NCBI GenBank assembly: GCA_021157665.1 | Contig: JAGGWE010000091.1 | Coordinates: 1 to 11,553 of the forward strand | Source of the DNA: Sulfurimonas sp. | GTDB taxonomy: Bacteria; Campylobacterota; Campylobacteria; Campylobacterales; Sulfurimonadaceae | DNA: 11,553 nt | Direction: 5' to 3' | Shown here: one piece after another, positions 1-6,959 of the stretch | How positions within the stretch are numbered: position 1 is the stretch's first letter | How the letters are laid out: every line of letters begins with the position of its first letter | Program-made: the position numbers and the translations under genes | Notes under the pieces: model-generated | The model's input: only the letters and a program-made list of their open reading frames with translations | What the model was told of the DNA's origin: nothing | Databases searched by the model: none

Positions 1-143
1 AAAGCAATATTTTTACCATCTTTAATCTCATTGATAATATTGCCAACAATAGAACTAACATTATCTATATCCATTTTACCTCGACCAAGTAACTCTTCAA
101 AATTAGACTTAAAATTAGTATCTTGAGTATTTACAAAAATCAT
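1..143 (-). CDS. hisD: Histidinol dehydrogenase, N-terminal part (cut by window edge)
   Basis: Partial gene; the first 47 residues are visible and it runs off the left edge. The reverse strand reads ATG at 143-141 and stays open to base 1, beginning MIFVNTQDTNFKSNFEELL, followed by RGKMD and a stretch containing VSSIV and IINEIKDGKN. From memory this matches the amino end of HisD in Campylobacterota, where an RGKMD-type motif precedes the first helices. HisD would catalyse the last two steps of histidine synthesis (histidinol to histidine, NAD-dependent, zinc enzyme, cytosol). The catalytic region lies outside the window, so the call rests on the amino end only. The start codon overlaps the stop of the upstream thioredoxin-like gene as ATGA (140-143), which indicates translational coupling in the same operon. 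Confidence 0.75.
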   Translation of the reverse strand, partial: MIFVNTQDTNFKSNFEELLGRGKMDIDNVSSIVGNIINEIKDGKNIA

Positions 144-565
144 TTTTTATCTCCTTCTGCTTTTACTTGCTCAAGCATACTTAACATCATATCAGCAGTT
201 GGTGACCCTTTTATAGGAGAATAAATTATGTCATGATTTGGTACTAAAAACCATAAAGTTGGAGTAACTCCAGTATTTAACTCTTTAGGAACAAAGTCAT
301 TTACAGATGGATCAGTAAAACTCACATAAGATATAACAGAGATAAAATCCTTATTTAATACTTTTATAACTCTACTATCACCTAATGTATTTCTAGCCAA
401 TTTCTTACATGGTGGACAATTTTTATTTGACATTATGAAAAGCAATGGTTTATCTGCCTTTTTAGCTTTTATTATTCCATCATTATAATCTTTTGCCCAA
501 TTTATCTCTGTAGCCACTGATGATGAAACAATAAGTATCATCATTAATATAATATTTTTAAACAT
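140..565 (-). CDS. Secreted thioredoxin-like protein with CPPC motif
   Basis: A 141-residue protein. Residues 1 to about 18 form a signal peptide (MFKN, a hydrophobic run, then SSSVA-TE), so it should act in the periplasm. The mature part looks like a thioredoxin fold of the Thioredoxin_7/DUF255-like kind. It has NKNCPPCKKL with the redox pair Cys50 and Cys53 after a beta strand (KPLLFIMS), and the expected cis-proline at Thr101-Pro102 (GVTPTLWFL). A role as a periplasmic thiol reductase or a helper in cytochrome or disulfide handling is inference; the substrate cannot be told. The ATG at 565 overlaps the aroK stop by 8 bases and has an AAGG-type ribosome site. The stop overlaps the hisD start. 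It is the fourth gene of the hemerythrin-membrane protein-aroK operon. Confidence 0.8.
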   Translation of the reverse strand: MFKNIILMMILIVSSSVATEINWAKDYNDGIIKAKKADKPLLFIMSNKNCPPCKKLARNTLGDSRVIKVLNKDFISVISYVSFTDPSVNDFVPKELNTGVTPTLWFLVPNHDIIYSPIKGSPTADMMLSMLEQVKAEGDKK

Positions 566-1073
566 GTTTTTTTACCTTTTTTAAAATCTCTTTTGTACAT
601 TCTAATGCACTTTTACCATCTACATTTACAACTATATCAGCTAATTCTAAATACTCTGGTCGTCGTTGTTTATAAAGTTCTTTTGCTTTTTTCAAATCAC
701 TTAAAAGTGGTCGTTTTTTTAGTTTCTTTGTAGCATTTGGATGCTCTTTTATTCGCTTTATAATGGAGTCAAATGGTGAATCTAAAAGAACTATTGTACC
801 TATTTTTTTTAGATTTTTTACTTTATAAAAACCACCACCTGTTGATATTAAAGTATCTTTAACACTTTTTTCAAGCCAAAGTGAAACATCTTTTTCAAGT
901 TTTCTAAAATATACTTCACCCTCATCTTCAAAAATCTTCTTGATTTTTTTGTTTTCCATACTCTCTATTAAATCATCGGTATCAATAGCTATATAGTTTG
1001 AATTTTTAATAACTTCTCTAGCTACACTACCCTTTCCAACACCCATAAAGCCAATTAAAATAATATTATTCAT
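558..1073 (-). CDS. aroK: Shikimate kinase
   Basis: A 171-residue cytosolic enzyme, normal length for AroK. It phosphorylates shikimate to shikimate 3-phosphate with ATP in the chorismate pathway. Visible motifs, in order: the P-loop GFMGVGKGS at residues 8-16 (Lys14), the shikimate-binding Asp region AIDTDD (Asp31, Asp33, Asp34), FRKLE with Arg57, the glycine triplet STGGG (79-81), the lid arginine in KKRPLL (Arg121), and QRRPEY with Arg137/Arg138 near the shikimate carboxylate. The P-loop has GKGS where most AroK proteins have GKS/GKT-T, resembling adenylate kinase. All other residues are present, so it should be active. The ATG at 1073 overlaps the upstream membrane-protein stop as ATGA (1070-1073), and the 3' end overlaps the thioredoxin-like gene by 8 bases, so it is translated as part of that operon. 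Confidence 0.95.
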   Translation of the reverse strand: MNNIILIGFMGVGKGSVAREVIKNSNYIAIDTDDLIESMENKKIKKIFEDEGEVYFRKLEKDVSLWLEKSVKDTLISTGGGFYKVKNLKKIGTIVLLDSPFDSIIKRIKEHPNATKKLKKRPLLSDLKKAKELYKQRRPEYLELADIVVNVDGKSALECTKEILKKVKKHV

Positions 1074-2365
1074 GAAGATATACCTGTAAATGTACTCATA
1101 TCAAAATCTGGTTTAGACTTCAAAGTTTTTTTATAGATAAGTATAGGTGCAAGAATATTAATCTCTAAAATAATCATACTTATACAAAAACTAACTGCTG
1201 ATACCTTTAGTAAATACGGCATATAAAAAGAGAAAATAAAACCAATAATAGCTGCTAAAAATAAGACAAATTGAATTTTTGCTAAATTTTTATTTATCAT
1301 CTCATTTATAGTTGGAATACTCATATATCCTAAACCATTTAGATGAAACCAAACAAGAAAAGGAATTATTTTATATATCATTCCAATCATAATAGAGATT
1401 ATGAAACCACCACCTATTAAAATAGCAACCATTACGATATATTCATGTTTAAAATATTCATCAAATATCCAAAGGAAAGATCCTAATGTTAAAAACACAC
1501 TAGCACTTCTCCAATACCAAACAGTTACATCACTTATTGGACGACGACGCTTAGAAAGTTTAATCCAAACAGTTGTAGAAAATGCCCAAAAAAACATTGC
1601 TATCCAAGATTTAGCAAAAAGAGTATAATCTTCTTTAAAAATAGAAAGAAAAAACCATAAAAATAGCCCAGTAGAGATAAGCCATACAACTCTTTTTTTA
1701 CAAAAACTTTTAAATTTTGGTGCTACATAAAACATAGGTAAAACCTGAAAAGCTACACCGATAATCAAAATTCCAGCAAATCCAAAAACAGCCCAAACAC
1801 TATGAATATTTGCAACTATAACCTGATACTCAGATATATTTCCACCAATATAACCTAGTAGTAAAAATAATCCCATAAAAACAATAATTGTAGCAAAAAC
1901 AATACTGGTACTAATCGCTTTTACTGTTGCCGTAAAGTTATTAACACCTTTTAAAGCGATAGCCATAGAACCTAACATCATAAGGAAACCGCTGCCTAAA
2001 CCAAATGAAGATAAAAAGATAAAAAAATCATTATGCTTAAATAAGCCGATAATCATTGAGATAATACCAATCAAAAGAAGATAAAAAGAGTATTTAGATA
2101 CAAAAGCAACCTTTGGCATCCTTGCACCTACTAAAACTGGTAACATTTGAGTTAAGGCACCGAGCATAATAAAACCTAAGAAACCTATTGTAATTACATG
2201 GGTAATAACAATAGACTCCATAGAATATCTACTCATTAAACTTGCACTATCACTAAAATAGATTAAAACACCTGCAATAAATCCAAAAATAGGTGCTGCA
2301 ATAAAAAATCTAACTGGAGCAGATATTGGTGGTGCTTGATCTACTGAAAGTCCATCTAGTTCCAT
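1070..2365 (-). CDS. Polytopic membrane protein, NnrS / cbb3 subunit I (CcoN)-like
   Basis: A 431-residue integral inner-membrane protein with roughly 12 hydrophobic segments and no cleavable signal peptide. Membrane-embedded histidines stand at positions 56 (ITHVITIGF), 188 (NIHSVWAVF) and 341 (WFHLNGLG); His307 lies nearer a loop. Two segments share a pattern of a helix-start His followed by GxxxQxLP: residues 56-76 with Gly69-Gln73-Pro76, and 188-210 with Gly203-Gln207-Pro210. A weaker third copy is GxxxKxxP at 328-335. This His-rich architecture resembles NnrS and heme-copper oxidase subunit I relatives, so heme or metal binding is plausible. However, the full oxidase ligand set is not evident and the family is not certain. 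It starts 9 bases after a hemerythrin gene with an AGGAG ribosome site, and its stop overlaps the aroK start. A role in nitric oxide or oxygen handling is inference from neighbour and family resemblance. Confidence 0.7.
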   Translation of the reverse strand: MELDGLSVDQAPPISAPVRFFIAAPIFGFIAGVLIYFSDSASLMSRYSMESIVITHVITIGFLGFIMLGALTQMLPVLVGARMPKVAFVSKYSFYLLLIGIISMIIGLFKHNDFFIFLSSFGLGSGFLMMLGSMAIALKGVNNFTATVKAISTSIVFATIIVFMGLFLLLGYIGGNISEYQVIVANIHSVWAVFGFAGILIIGVAFQVLPMFYVAPKFKSFCKKRVVWLISTGLFLWFFLSIFKEDYTLFAKSWIAMFFWAFSTTVWIKLSKRRRPISDVTVWYWRSASVFLTLGSFLWIFDEYFKHEYIVMVAILIGGGFIISIMIGMIYKIIPFLVWFHLNGLGYMSIPTINEMINKNLAKIQFVLFLAAIIGFIFSFYMPYLLKVSAVSFCISMIILEINILAPILIYKKTLKSKPDFDMSTFTGISS

Positions 2366-2374
2366 AAAAAACTC

Positions 2375-2818
2375 CTAATACTCTGTTTTCATAGAGGTCA
2401 TCATATCAACAATATCATCAGATTCTGCATTTAAATGTTGTTGCATCATCGGATAAAGCATCTGTTCCTCTTTCATATTGTGTTGTTGTAATAAAATCAT
2501 AAGAGTTTCACTATAACCGAAAAATTTATCTTTATTGCCAGACTCTAATGAAGCTAACATATTTTTCATTAAGGCTCTCATCTGTGTATGTTCATGTTTC
2601 ATCATTTGAGTTGGACCCTCTACCATTCCAGTCTTTTCTTCAAATTTAGGAAATACAACTCTTTCCTCTATTTGAAAATGATGTTCTGTAGCTTCCATAA
2701 ACTCTTTACATAATTTTTGTGCTTCTTCTAAAGACATATTTGCTGTTTCTTCCATTTTTACAAACAAATCATCACACTTAGTATGTTCTGTGCTTAAATA
2801 TTCTTTAATATTACTCAT
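2375..2818 (-). CDS. Hemerythrin-like HHE-domain protein
   Basis: A 147-residue soluble protein made almost entirely of helices, matching a single bacterial hemerythrin/HHE cation-binding domain. The expected diiron ligands are visible: His12 (TEHTKCDD), His47 with Glu51 (HHFQIEE), a His75/His77 pair (MKHEHTQM), and His113 with Glu117 (QQHNMKEEQMLYP). It is rich in methionine. Such proteins bind oxygen or react with nitric oxide, or store iron; which applies here cannot be told. No signal peptide or membrane segment is present, so it should be cytosolic. It is the first gene of the minus-strand operon and lies 9 bases before the NnrS/CcoN-like membrane protein, suggesting a joint role, possibly oxygen or NO delivery or sensing. 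Upstream lies a 141-base divergent promoter region with a candidate operator. Confidence 0.9.
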   Translation of the reverse strand: MSNIKEYLSTEHTKCDDLFVKMEETANMSLEEAQKLCKEFMEATEHHFQIEERVVFPKFEEKTGMVEGPTQMMKHEHTQMRALMKNMLASLESGNKDKFFGYSETLMILLQQHNMKEEQMLYPMMQQHLNAESDDIVDMMTSMKTEY

Positions 2819-2847
2819 TTCATATGCCCTTAGAAAATAATTTTTGT

Positions 2848-2853
2848 ATTATA
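2848..2853 (-). promoter_or_regulatory. Probable -10 box for the hemerythrin operon
   Basis: Reading leftwards, TATAAT lies 30 bases before the hemerythrin ATG (2818). No good -35 is present; the equivalent place 17 bases upstream reads ATCACA. Campylobacterota sigma-70 promoters often lack a -35, and the surroundings are very AT-rich, so chance matches are likely. The expected transcription start would be near 2841. Confidence 0.4.
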
Positions 2854-2872
2854 TATAAATAATATAAATTTG

Positions 2873-2891
2873 TGATTAGTTTTTATAATCA
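2873..2891. promoter_or_regulatory. Candidate operator: inverted repeat TGATTA-N7-TAATCA
   Basis: The six-base arms at 2873-2878 and 2886-2891 are perfect inverse complements around a 7-base spacer, centred at 2882. This is about 41 bases upstream of the predicted hemerythrin transcription start and just ahead of the ctpA -35, so one regulator could touch both divergent operons. The arm spacing does not fit the standard FNR (TTGAT-N4-ATCAA) or CRP site. In such AT-rich DNA a dyad of this size can arise by chance. Confidence 0.3.
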
Positions 2892-2899
2892 TCTATTAT

Positions 2900-2928
2900 T
2901 TGTTATATAAACAACTTTTTACTATAAT
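2900..2928 (+). promoter_or_regulatory. Sigma-70-type promoter for the ctpA-pur operon
   Basis: TTGTTA (2900-2905) and a perfect TATAAT (2923-2928) are separated by 17 bases, the optimal spacing. This predicts a transcript start near 2935 and a leader of about 25 bases before the ctpA ATG at 2960. It is the only clear promoter ahead of the seven plus-strand genes. Confidence 0.6.
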
Positions 2929-2959
2929 ATATCTTTAAAATATTAAATATGGATAAATT

Positions 2960-4276
2960 ATGAAAAATAAAAAATATATAACCCTTGGTTTCACTTCAAT
3001 TACAGTTGCATTAGCTTTACTTTTCTCTTCAACTCTTTTTGCACAAACAAATGAAGATAAAGATAAATCTGAATTATCAAGACTTCAATCTTTAGCAAAA
3101 TTCACTAAGGTAATCAGTATAGTTGAAGAATATAATGTAGATGAATTAACCATTGAAGAGTTGATGGATAAAGCATTAGAAGGGATGCTTAGTAATCTTG
3201 ATGCACACTCTAATTATCTAAAACAAAAAGATTATAAAAAATTAAAAGTTCAAACAAAGGGTGAATTTGGTGGACTTGGAATAACTGTTGGAGTTCGAGA
3301 TGGTGCTTTAACTGTTATTGCTCCTATTGAGGGTACTCCTGCTGATAAAGCTGGTCTTAAATCTAGCGATATTATCTTAAAAATAAATGATAAATCAACA
3401 CTTGGAATGACAATCGATGAAGCAGTTGCTATTATGAGAGGTAAGGTTGGCACTCCTATTGATTTAACTATCGTTAGGAAGGATGAAGTTAAGCCACTTT
3501 CTATCCATATTGTCAGAGGTATAATTTCTATTCAATCTGTATATGCAAGATCAATAGGTGATAATACCTTATATATTAGAGTTACAAGTTTTGATCAAAA
3601 AGTAGCTAAAGATGTAAGAAAAGAGATCAACAAGAAAAAAACAACTACAAAAGGGATTATTCTTGATTTAAGAAATAATCCAGGTGGACTTCTTGACCAA
3701 GCAGTTGATTTAACAGACCTTTTTGTTGATAAAGGAAATATAGTTTCTCAAAAAGGAAAAAACAAAGCAGATGATAAAATATACTCTGCAACTTCTGGTT
3801 CAACGATAACTAAAGTTCCGATGGTTGTCCTTATAAATGGAGGAAGTGCAAGTGCAAGTGAGATTGTAAGTGGAGCATTACAAGATCATAAAAGAGCAAT
3901 TCTTTTAGGGGAAAATACTTTTGGTAAAGGTAGTGTTCAAATTGTTCTTCCAATTACGAAAGAAGAAGCTATTAAACTCACTATTGCAAGATATTATCTT
4001 CCAAGTGGCAGAACAATTCAAGCAGTTGGTGTTAAACCAGATATAGAAGTTTTTCCAGGTGAAGTAAAAACTCGTAAAAATGATTTTACGATAAAAGAAG
4101 CTGATCTAAAAAAACATCTTGAAGAAGAGTTAGAAAAAGTTGATGGTAAAAAAGAGTTAGATAAAGCAGATGACAAAGCAAAAAAAGATATAATCACGCC
4201 AGAGATGCTAAACAAAGATATTCAGCTAAAAACTGCTGTAGATATTTTAAAGGCTTTAGTAATAACAAAAGGATAG
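2960..4276 (+). CDS. ctpA: Carboxyl-terminal processing protease (peptidase S41)
   Basis: A 438-residue periplasmic serine protease of the CtpA/Prc family. It begins with a signal peptide (MKNKK, hydrophobic core, TLFA-QTN, residues 1-29). An amino-terminal helical part (LDAHSNYL near 80-87) follows, then a PDZ domain at about 98-187 (GEFGGLGITV, with ADKAGLKSSD and IMRGKVGTP). The catalytic core is at about 195-365. The Ser-Lys pair is Ser298 in NGGSASASE and Lys323 in FGKGSVQ, 25 residues apart as in E. coli Prc, with Gln327 four residues later. LDLRNNPGG (236-243) is another family hallmark. Residues 370-438 are a Lys/Glu-rich tail. It cleaves exported proteins near the carboxyl end; targets are unknown. 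The ATG follows a GGATAA ribosome site. It heads the operon and lies 7 bases before purC. Confidence 0.95.
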   Translation: MKNKKYITLGFTSITVALALLFSSTLFAQTNEDKDKSELSRLQSLAKFTKVISIVEEYNVDELTIEELMDKALEGMLSNLDAHSNYLKQKDYKKLKVQTKGEFGGLGITVGVRDGALTVIAPIEGTPADKAGLKSSDIILKINDKSTLGMTIDEAVAIMRGKVGTPIDLTIVRKDEVKPLSIHIVRGIISIQSVYARSIGDNTLYIRVTSFDQKVAKDVRKEINKKKTTTKGIILDLRNNPGGLLDQAVDLTDLFVDKGNIVSQKGKNKADDKIYSATSGSTITKVPMVVLINGGSASASEIVSGALQDHKRAILLGENTFGKGSVQIVLPITKEEAIKLTIARYYLPSGRTIQAVGVKPDIEVFPGEVKTRKNDFTIKEADLKKHLEEELEKVDGKKELDKADDKAKKDIITPEMLNKDIQLKTAVDILKALVITKG

Positions 4277-4283
4277 GGAAGGC

Positions 4284-4997
4284 ATGGAAAAAAGAGAACT
4301 ACTTTACGAGGGAAAAGCAAAAAGACTTTTTCTAACTGATGATGAGAACCTAGTAATTTCAGAGTTTAAAGATGATTTAACAGCTTTTAATGGCGAAAAA
4401 AAATCTAGTGAAGTCGGAAAAGGTGCATTAAATAACAAGATTTCTACAGAACTTTTTAAACTTTTAGAAGCTAACGGAATTCAAACTCATTTTGTAAAAA
4501 TGTTAGACGATAACCACATGCTTCATACTAAAGTTGATGTTATTTTAATCGAGGTTATTGTTCGTAATATCGCAACTGGTAGCTTAACTCGTAATCTTGG
4601 AATTGAAGATGGAAAAATTCTTCCTTTTACTTTAGTTGAGTTTGATTATAAAAATGATGATTTAGGTGACCCTAAACTAAACGACCAACATTGTCTTATT
4701 TTAGAGTTAGTTGAGCATCAAGATGAGCTTGACAAACTTCGCAGAATGGCAAGACAAGTAAATGATATCCTTCGTCCTTATTTCTTAGAAAAAGGTCTTA
4801 ATTTAGTTGATTTTAAACTAGAGTTTGGGAAAGACTCAAACGGAAATATCATATTAGTTGATGAAATCTCTCCTGACAATTGTCGTTTTTGGGATGTAGA
4901 AAGTGGAGAGAAAATGGATAAAGATAGATTCCGTCAAGGTCTTGGTGGTTTAACAGTGGCTTATGAACAAGTTTTAAATAGAATATTAGGAAAATAG
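4284..4997 (+). CDS. purC: Phosphoribosylaminoimidazole-succinocarboxamide synthase (SAICAR synthetase)
   Basis: A 237-residue enzyme, typical of stand-alone bacterial PurC. It joins CAIR and aspartate using ATP to make SAICAR in purine synthesis (cytosol). Motifs: the nucleotide-binding YEGKAKRL start (8-15), FKDDLTAFNG (28-37), VIVRNIATGS (91-100), LVDFKLEFG (174-182), and the family signature VDEISPDNCRFWD (192-204). It starts 7 bases after the ctpA stop behind a strong GGGAAGG ribosome site. It is followed 2 bases later by purS. No truncation or odd residue is seen. Confidence 0.97.
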   Translation: MEKRELLYEGKAKRLFLTDDENLVISEFKDDLTAFNGEKKSSEVGKGALNNKISTELFKLLEANGIQTHFVKMLDDNHMLHTKVDVILIEVIVRNIATGSLTRNLGIEDGKILPFTLVEFDYKNDDLGDPKLNDQHCLILELVEHQDELDKLRRMARQVNDILRPYFLEKGLNLVDFKLEFGKDSNGNIILVDEISPDNCRFWDVESGEKMDKDRFRQGLGGLTVAYEQVLNRILGK

Positions 4998-4999
4998 AA

Positions 5000-5242
5000 A
5001 TGACAACAGCAATAGTAAATGTATCTTTAAAAGCAGGCGTATTGGATTCTCAAGGTAAGGCAGTTCATCACGCTTTAGACTCACTTAACTTTAAAAGTGT
5101 AAACGATGTTCGTATTGGTAAACAAATCATTTTAAAACTAGAAACTGATGATAAAACTAAAGCTATGGTTGAAGTTGAAAAGATGTGTGAAGAGATTTTA
5201 GCAAATACTGTAATCGAAGATTATGAGATAGAACTAGTATAA
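5000..5242 (+). CDS. purS: Phosphoribosylformylglycinamidine synthase, PurS subunit
   Basis: An 80-residue protein of the PurS family (ferredoxin-like fold). It bridges PurL and PurQ in the three-part FGAM synthetase, the fourth step of purine synthesis. The pattern VNVSLKAGVLDSQGKAVHHA and the NDVRIGKQI strand (about residues 35-43) match the family. The start lies two bases after the purC stop with an AGGAAA ribosome site. Its TAA stop shares one base with the purQ ATG (TAATG at 5240-5244), so PurS and PurQ should be made in step. The large subunit PurL is not in the window. Confidence 0.95.
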   Translation: MTTAIVNVSLKAGVLDSQGKAVHHALDSLNFKSVNDVRIGKQIILKLETDDKTKAMVEVEKMCEEILANTVIEDYEIELV

Positions 5243-5913
5243 TGAAAGTTGTAATTCTTCAATTCCCAGGAACTAACTGTGAATATGATACTCAACATGC
5301 ATTTGAAAAGCTAGGTGCAACAACAGAGATAATTTGGCATAAATCAGAGTCTATCCCAAGTGATACTAATCTTTTAGTAGTTGCTGGTGGATTCTCATAT
5401 GGTGACTACCTAAGAAGTGGTGCTATTGCTAGATTTTCTCCAGTTATGAAAGCTGTGATTGAGTATGCAAACAATGGTGGAAAAGTTTTAGGAATTTGTA
5501 ATGGTTTTCAAGTTCTAACAGAAGCTGGATTACTTCCAGGTGCATTAAAAAGAAATAACAACTTACATTTTATCTCTAAATATCACCATCTAAGTGTTGT
5601 AAATAATGACAATGACTTTTTAAAAGAGTTGGCATGTGGAGATGTAGTAAATATTCCAATTGCACATCATGATGGAAACTACTTTATAAATGATGATGGA
5701 CTAAAAGAGATTGAAGCTAATAAGCAAGTTCTTCTAAGATATACAGATGAAAATGGTAAAGTTAAAAATCCTAATGGTAGTGTTGAATCTATTGCTGGAG
5801 TTTGCAACAAAGATAAAAATGTATTTGGTCTTATGCCTCACCCTGAAAGAGCAATGGAGTCACTTCTTGGTTCCGATGATGGTGTAGCTATGCTTCAAGG
5901 TTTTTTTAAATAG
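5242..5913 (+). CDS. purQ: Phosphoribosylformylglycinamidine synthase, glutaminase subunit
   Basis: A 223-residue class I glutamine amidotransferase, the usual size for PurQ in three-subunit FGAM synthetases. It frees ammonia from glutamine and passes it to PurL. The catalytic triad is Cys86 in GICNGFQVL, with His200 and Glu202 in MPHPERAME. Other family features are QFPGTNCEYD at the start and GGFSYGDYLRSGAIA (49-63). It overlaps the purS stop by one base. Its own TAG stop shares one base with the GTG of the next gene, so coupling continues downstream. Confidence 0.97.
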   Translation: MKVVILQFPGTNCEYDTQHAFEKLGATTEIIWHKSESIPSDTNLLVVAGGFSYGDYLRSGAIARFSPVMKAVIEYANNGGKVLGICNGFQVLTEAGLLPGALKRNNNLHFISKYHHLSVVNNDNDFLKELACGDVVNIPIAHHDGNYFINDDGLKEIEANKQVLLRYTDENGKVKNPNGSVESIAGVCNKDKNVFGLMPHPERAMESLLGSDDGVAMLQGFFK

Positions 5914-6959
5914 TGAAAATACTACTCTTATTAACTTTATTTATTTTTTCTACACTTAGTGCGAATAAAGTACTCTATCTAAATTATGAAAAGATACCAC
6001 AAAGAGTTATTAAGGGTGAGATATTTTCTGTCACAATTAAAACAATCTCAACAGTAGAAAACTTTAGAGATATAGAATATAAATTTTCAAACCATAATGG
6101 TCTTAAACCTTTGAGTTTCATTCCAGACAGGGAGATAAAAGGTAATTTTTATTTTGAAAAATTTTATTTCTTAACTACAAAGAACAAGGCTAAACTACCT
6201 GATATTAATGTAAAACTCATTGCTGATAGAGAGTTTGAAGAAACTTTATTAATTGGTCCAAAGTTAAATGTTGTAACTCTAAATCCTAAAAAAAACTTTT
6301 CAAATATTATTGCCAATTCTTTTGAATTAAGCGAATATAAAACAACTGTTTTTGATACAAAACATAATATTATAGTATTTACTGCAAAAGCAGAAAATTC
6401 TGATTTATCCAGTTTGAGATTTCAGAATGTTTTTAAACAAGGTATAGAGTCTATAAATGATTCTTATTTTGAAGCCAAGGTAACTTATTTTTTAGTTCTA
6501 AATAAAGACCTTGAACAATTTTCTTTTACATATTTTAATCTAATTAAAAACAGATTTACCAAAGTCACCATACCAATCATTGTTGATGATGATAGCGTAA
6601 CAACACAAACTGATTTAAAACCAAAAAATCAATCAAAAGAAAAATTAAAACTAAATATAGCCATCGGATTATTAGTAGCAATCCTTATTTTCGCTATCTG
6701 GAGAAAAAAATATATATACCTAATACTAATTTTAATTCCATTAATTTATATATTTTATATTGCAATACCATCAAAAGATATTTGTATAAAACAAGATAGT
6801 GAGATATATCTACTCCCTGTTACTAATGGAACTATATTTGAAACAACACAAACTCAATGCTATTTGCCTAATGAGGGTAGAGTTAAAAATTTTATAAAAG
6901 TACAACTAAAAGATGAAAAAATTGGATGGGTGAAAAATGAAGATACTTGCTCATATTAG
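5913..6959 (+). CDS. Periplasmic/membrane protein, BatD-like region plus carboxyl-terminal SH3-like domain
   Basis: A 348-residue protein of unknown function. It begins with a signal peptide (MKILLLLTLFIFSTLSA, residues 1-17). A beta-rich region of about 220 residues follows that should be periplasmic. Two close membrane spans (about 246-263 and 267-284) are joined by a short basic turn (RKK at 264-266). The carboxyl-terminal 60 residues (DICIKQDSEIYLL to KIGWVKNEDTC) resemble a bacterial SH3 (SH3b) domain with IGWVK. The topology places that domain back in the periplasm. Cysteines at 291, 316 and 346 could pair. The layout recalls BatD/BatE proteins of aerotolerance operons, but no bat neighbours are present, so this is only a resemblance. 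The start is GTG at 5913, sharing one base with the purQ TAG; AAGG lies 12 bases upstream. The 3' end overlaps plsC by 23 bases. Confidence 0.65.
   Translation: MKILLLLTLFIFSTLSANKVLYLNYEKIPQRVIKGEIFSVTIKTISTVENFRDIEYKFSNHNGLKPLSFIPDREIKGNFYFEKFYFLTTKNKAKLPDINVKLIADREFEETLLIGPKLNVVTLNPKKNFSNIIANSFELSEYKTTVFDTKHNIIVFTAKAENSDLSSLRFQNVFKQGIESINDSYFEAKVTYFLVLNKDLEQFSFTYFNLIKNRFTKVTIPIIVDDDSVTTQTDLKPKNQSKEKLKLNIAIGLLVAILIFAIWRKKYIYLILILIPLIYIFYIAIPSKDICIKQDSEIYLLPVTNGTIFETTQTQCYLPNEGRVKNFIKVQLKDEKIGWVKNEDTCSY

Noticed and set aside
1401..1628. Plus-strand open frame of 75 codons inside the membrane-protein gene
   Set aside because: It lies wholly antisense to a well-supported gene and has no recognisable motifs.
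3250..4215. Two minus-strand open frames (3250-3453, 4018-4215) inside ctpA
   Set aside because: Both are antisense to clear protease sequence and their translations are low-complexity Ser/Ile/Phe-rich, typical of shadow frames.
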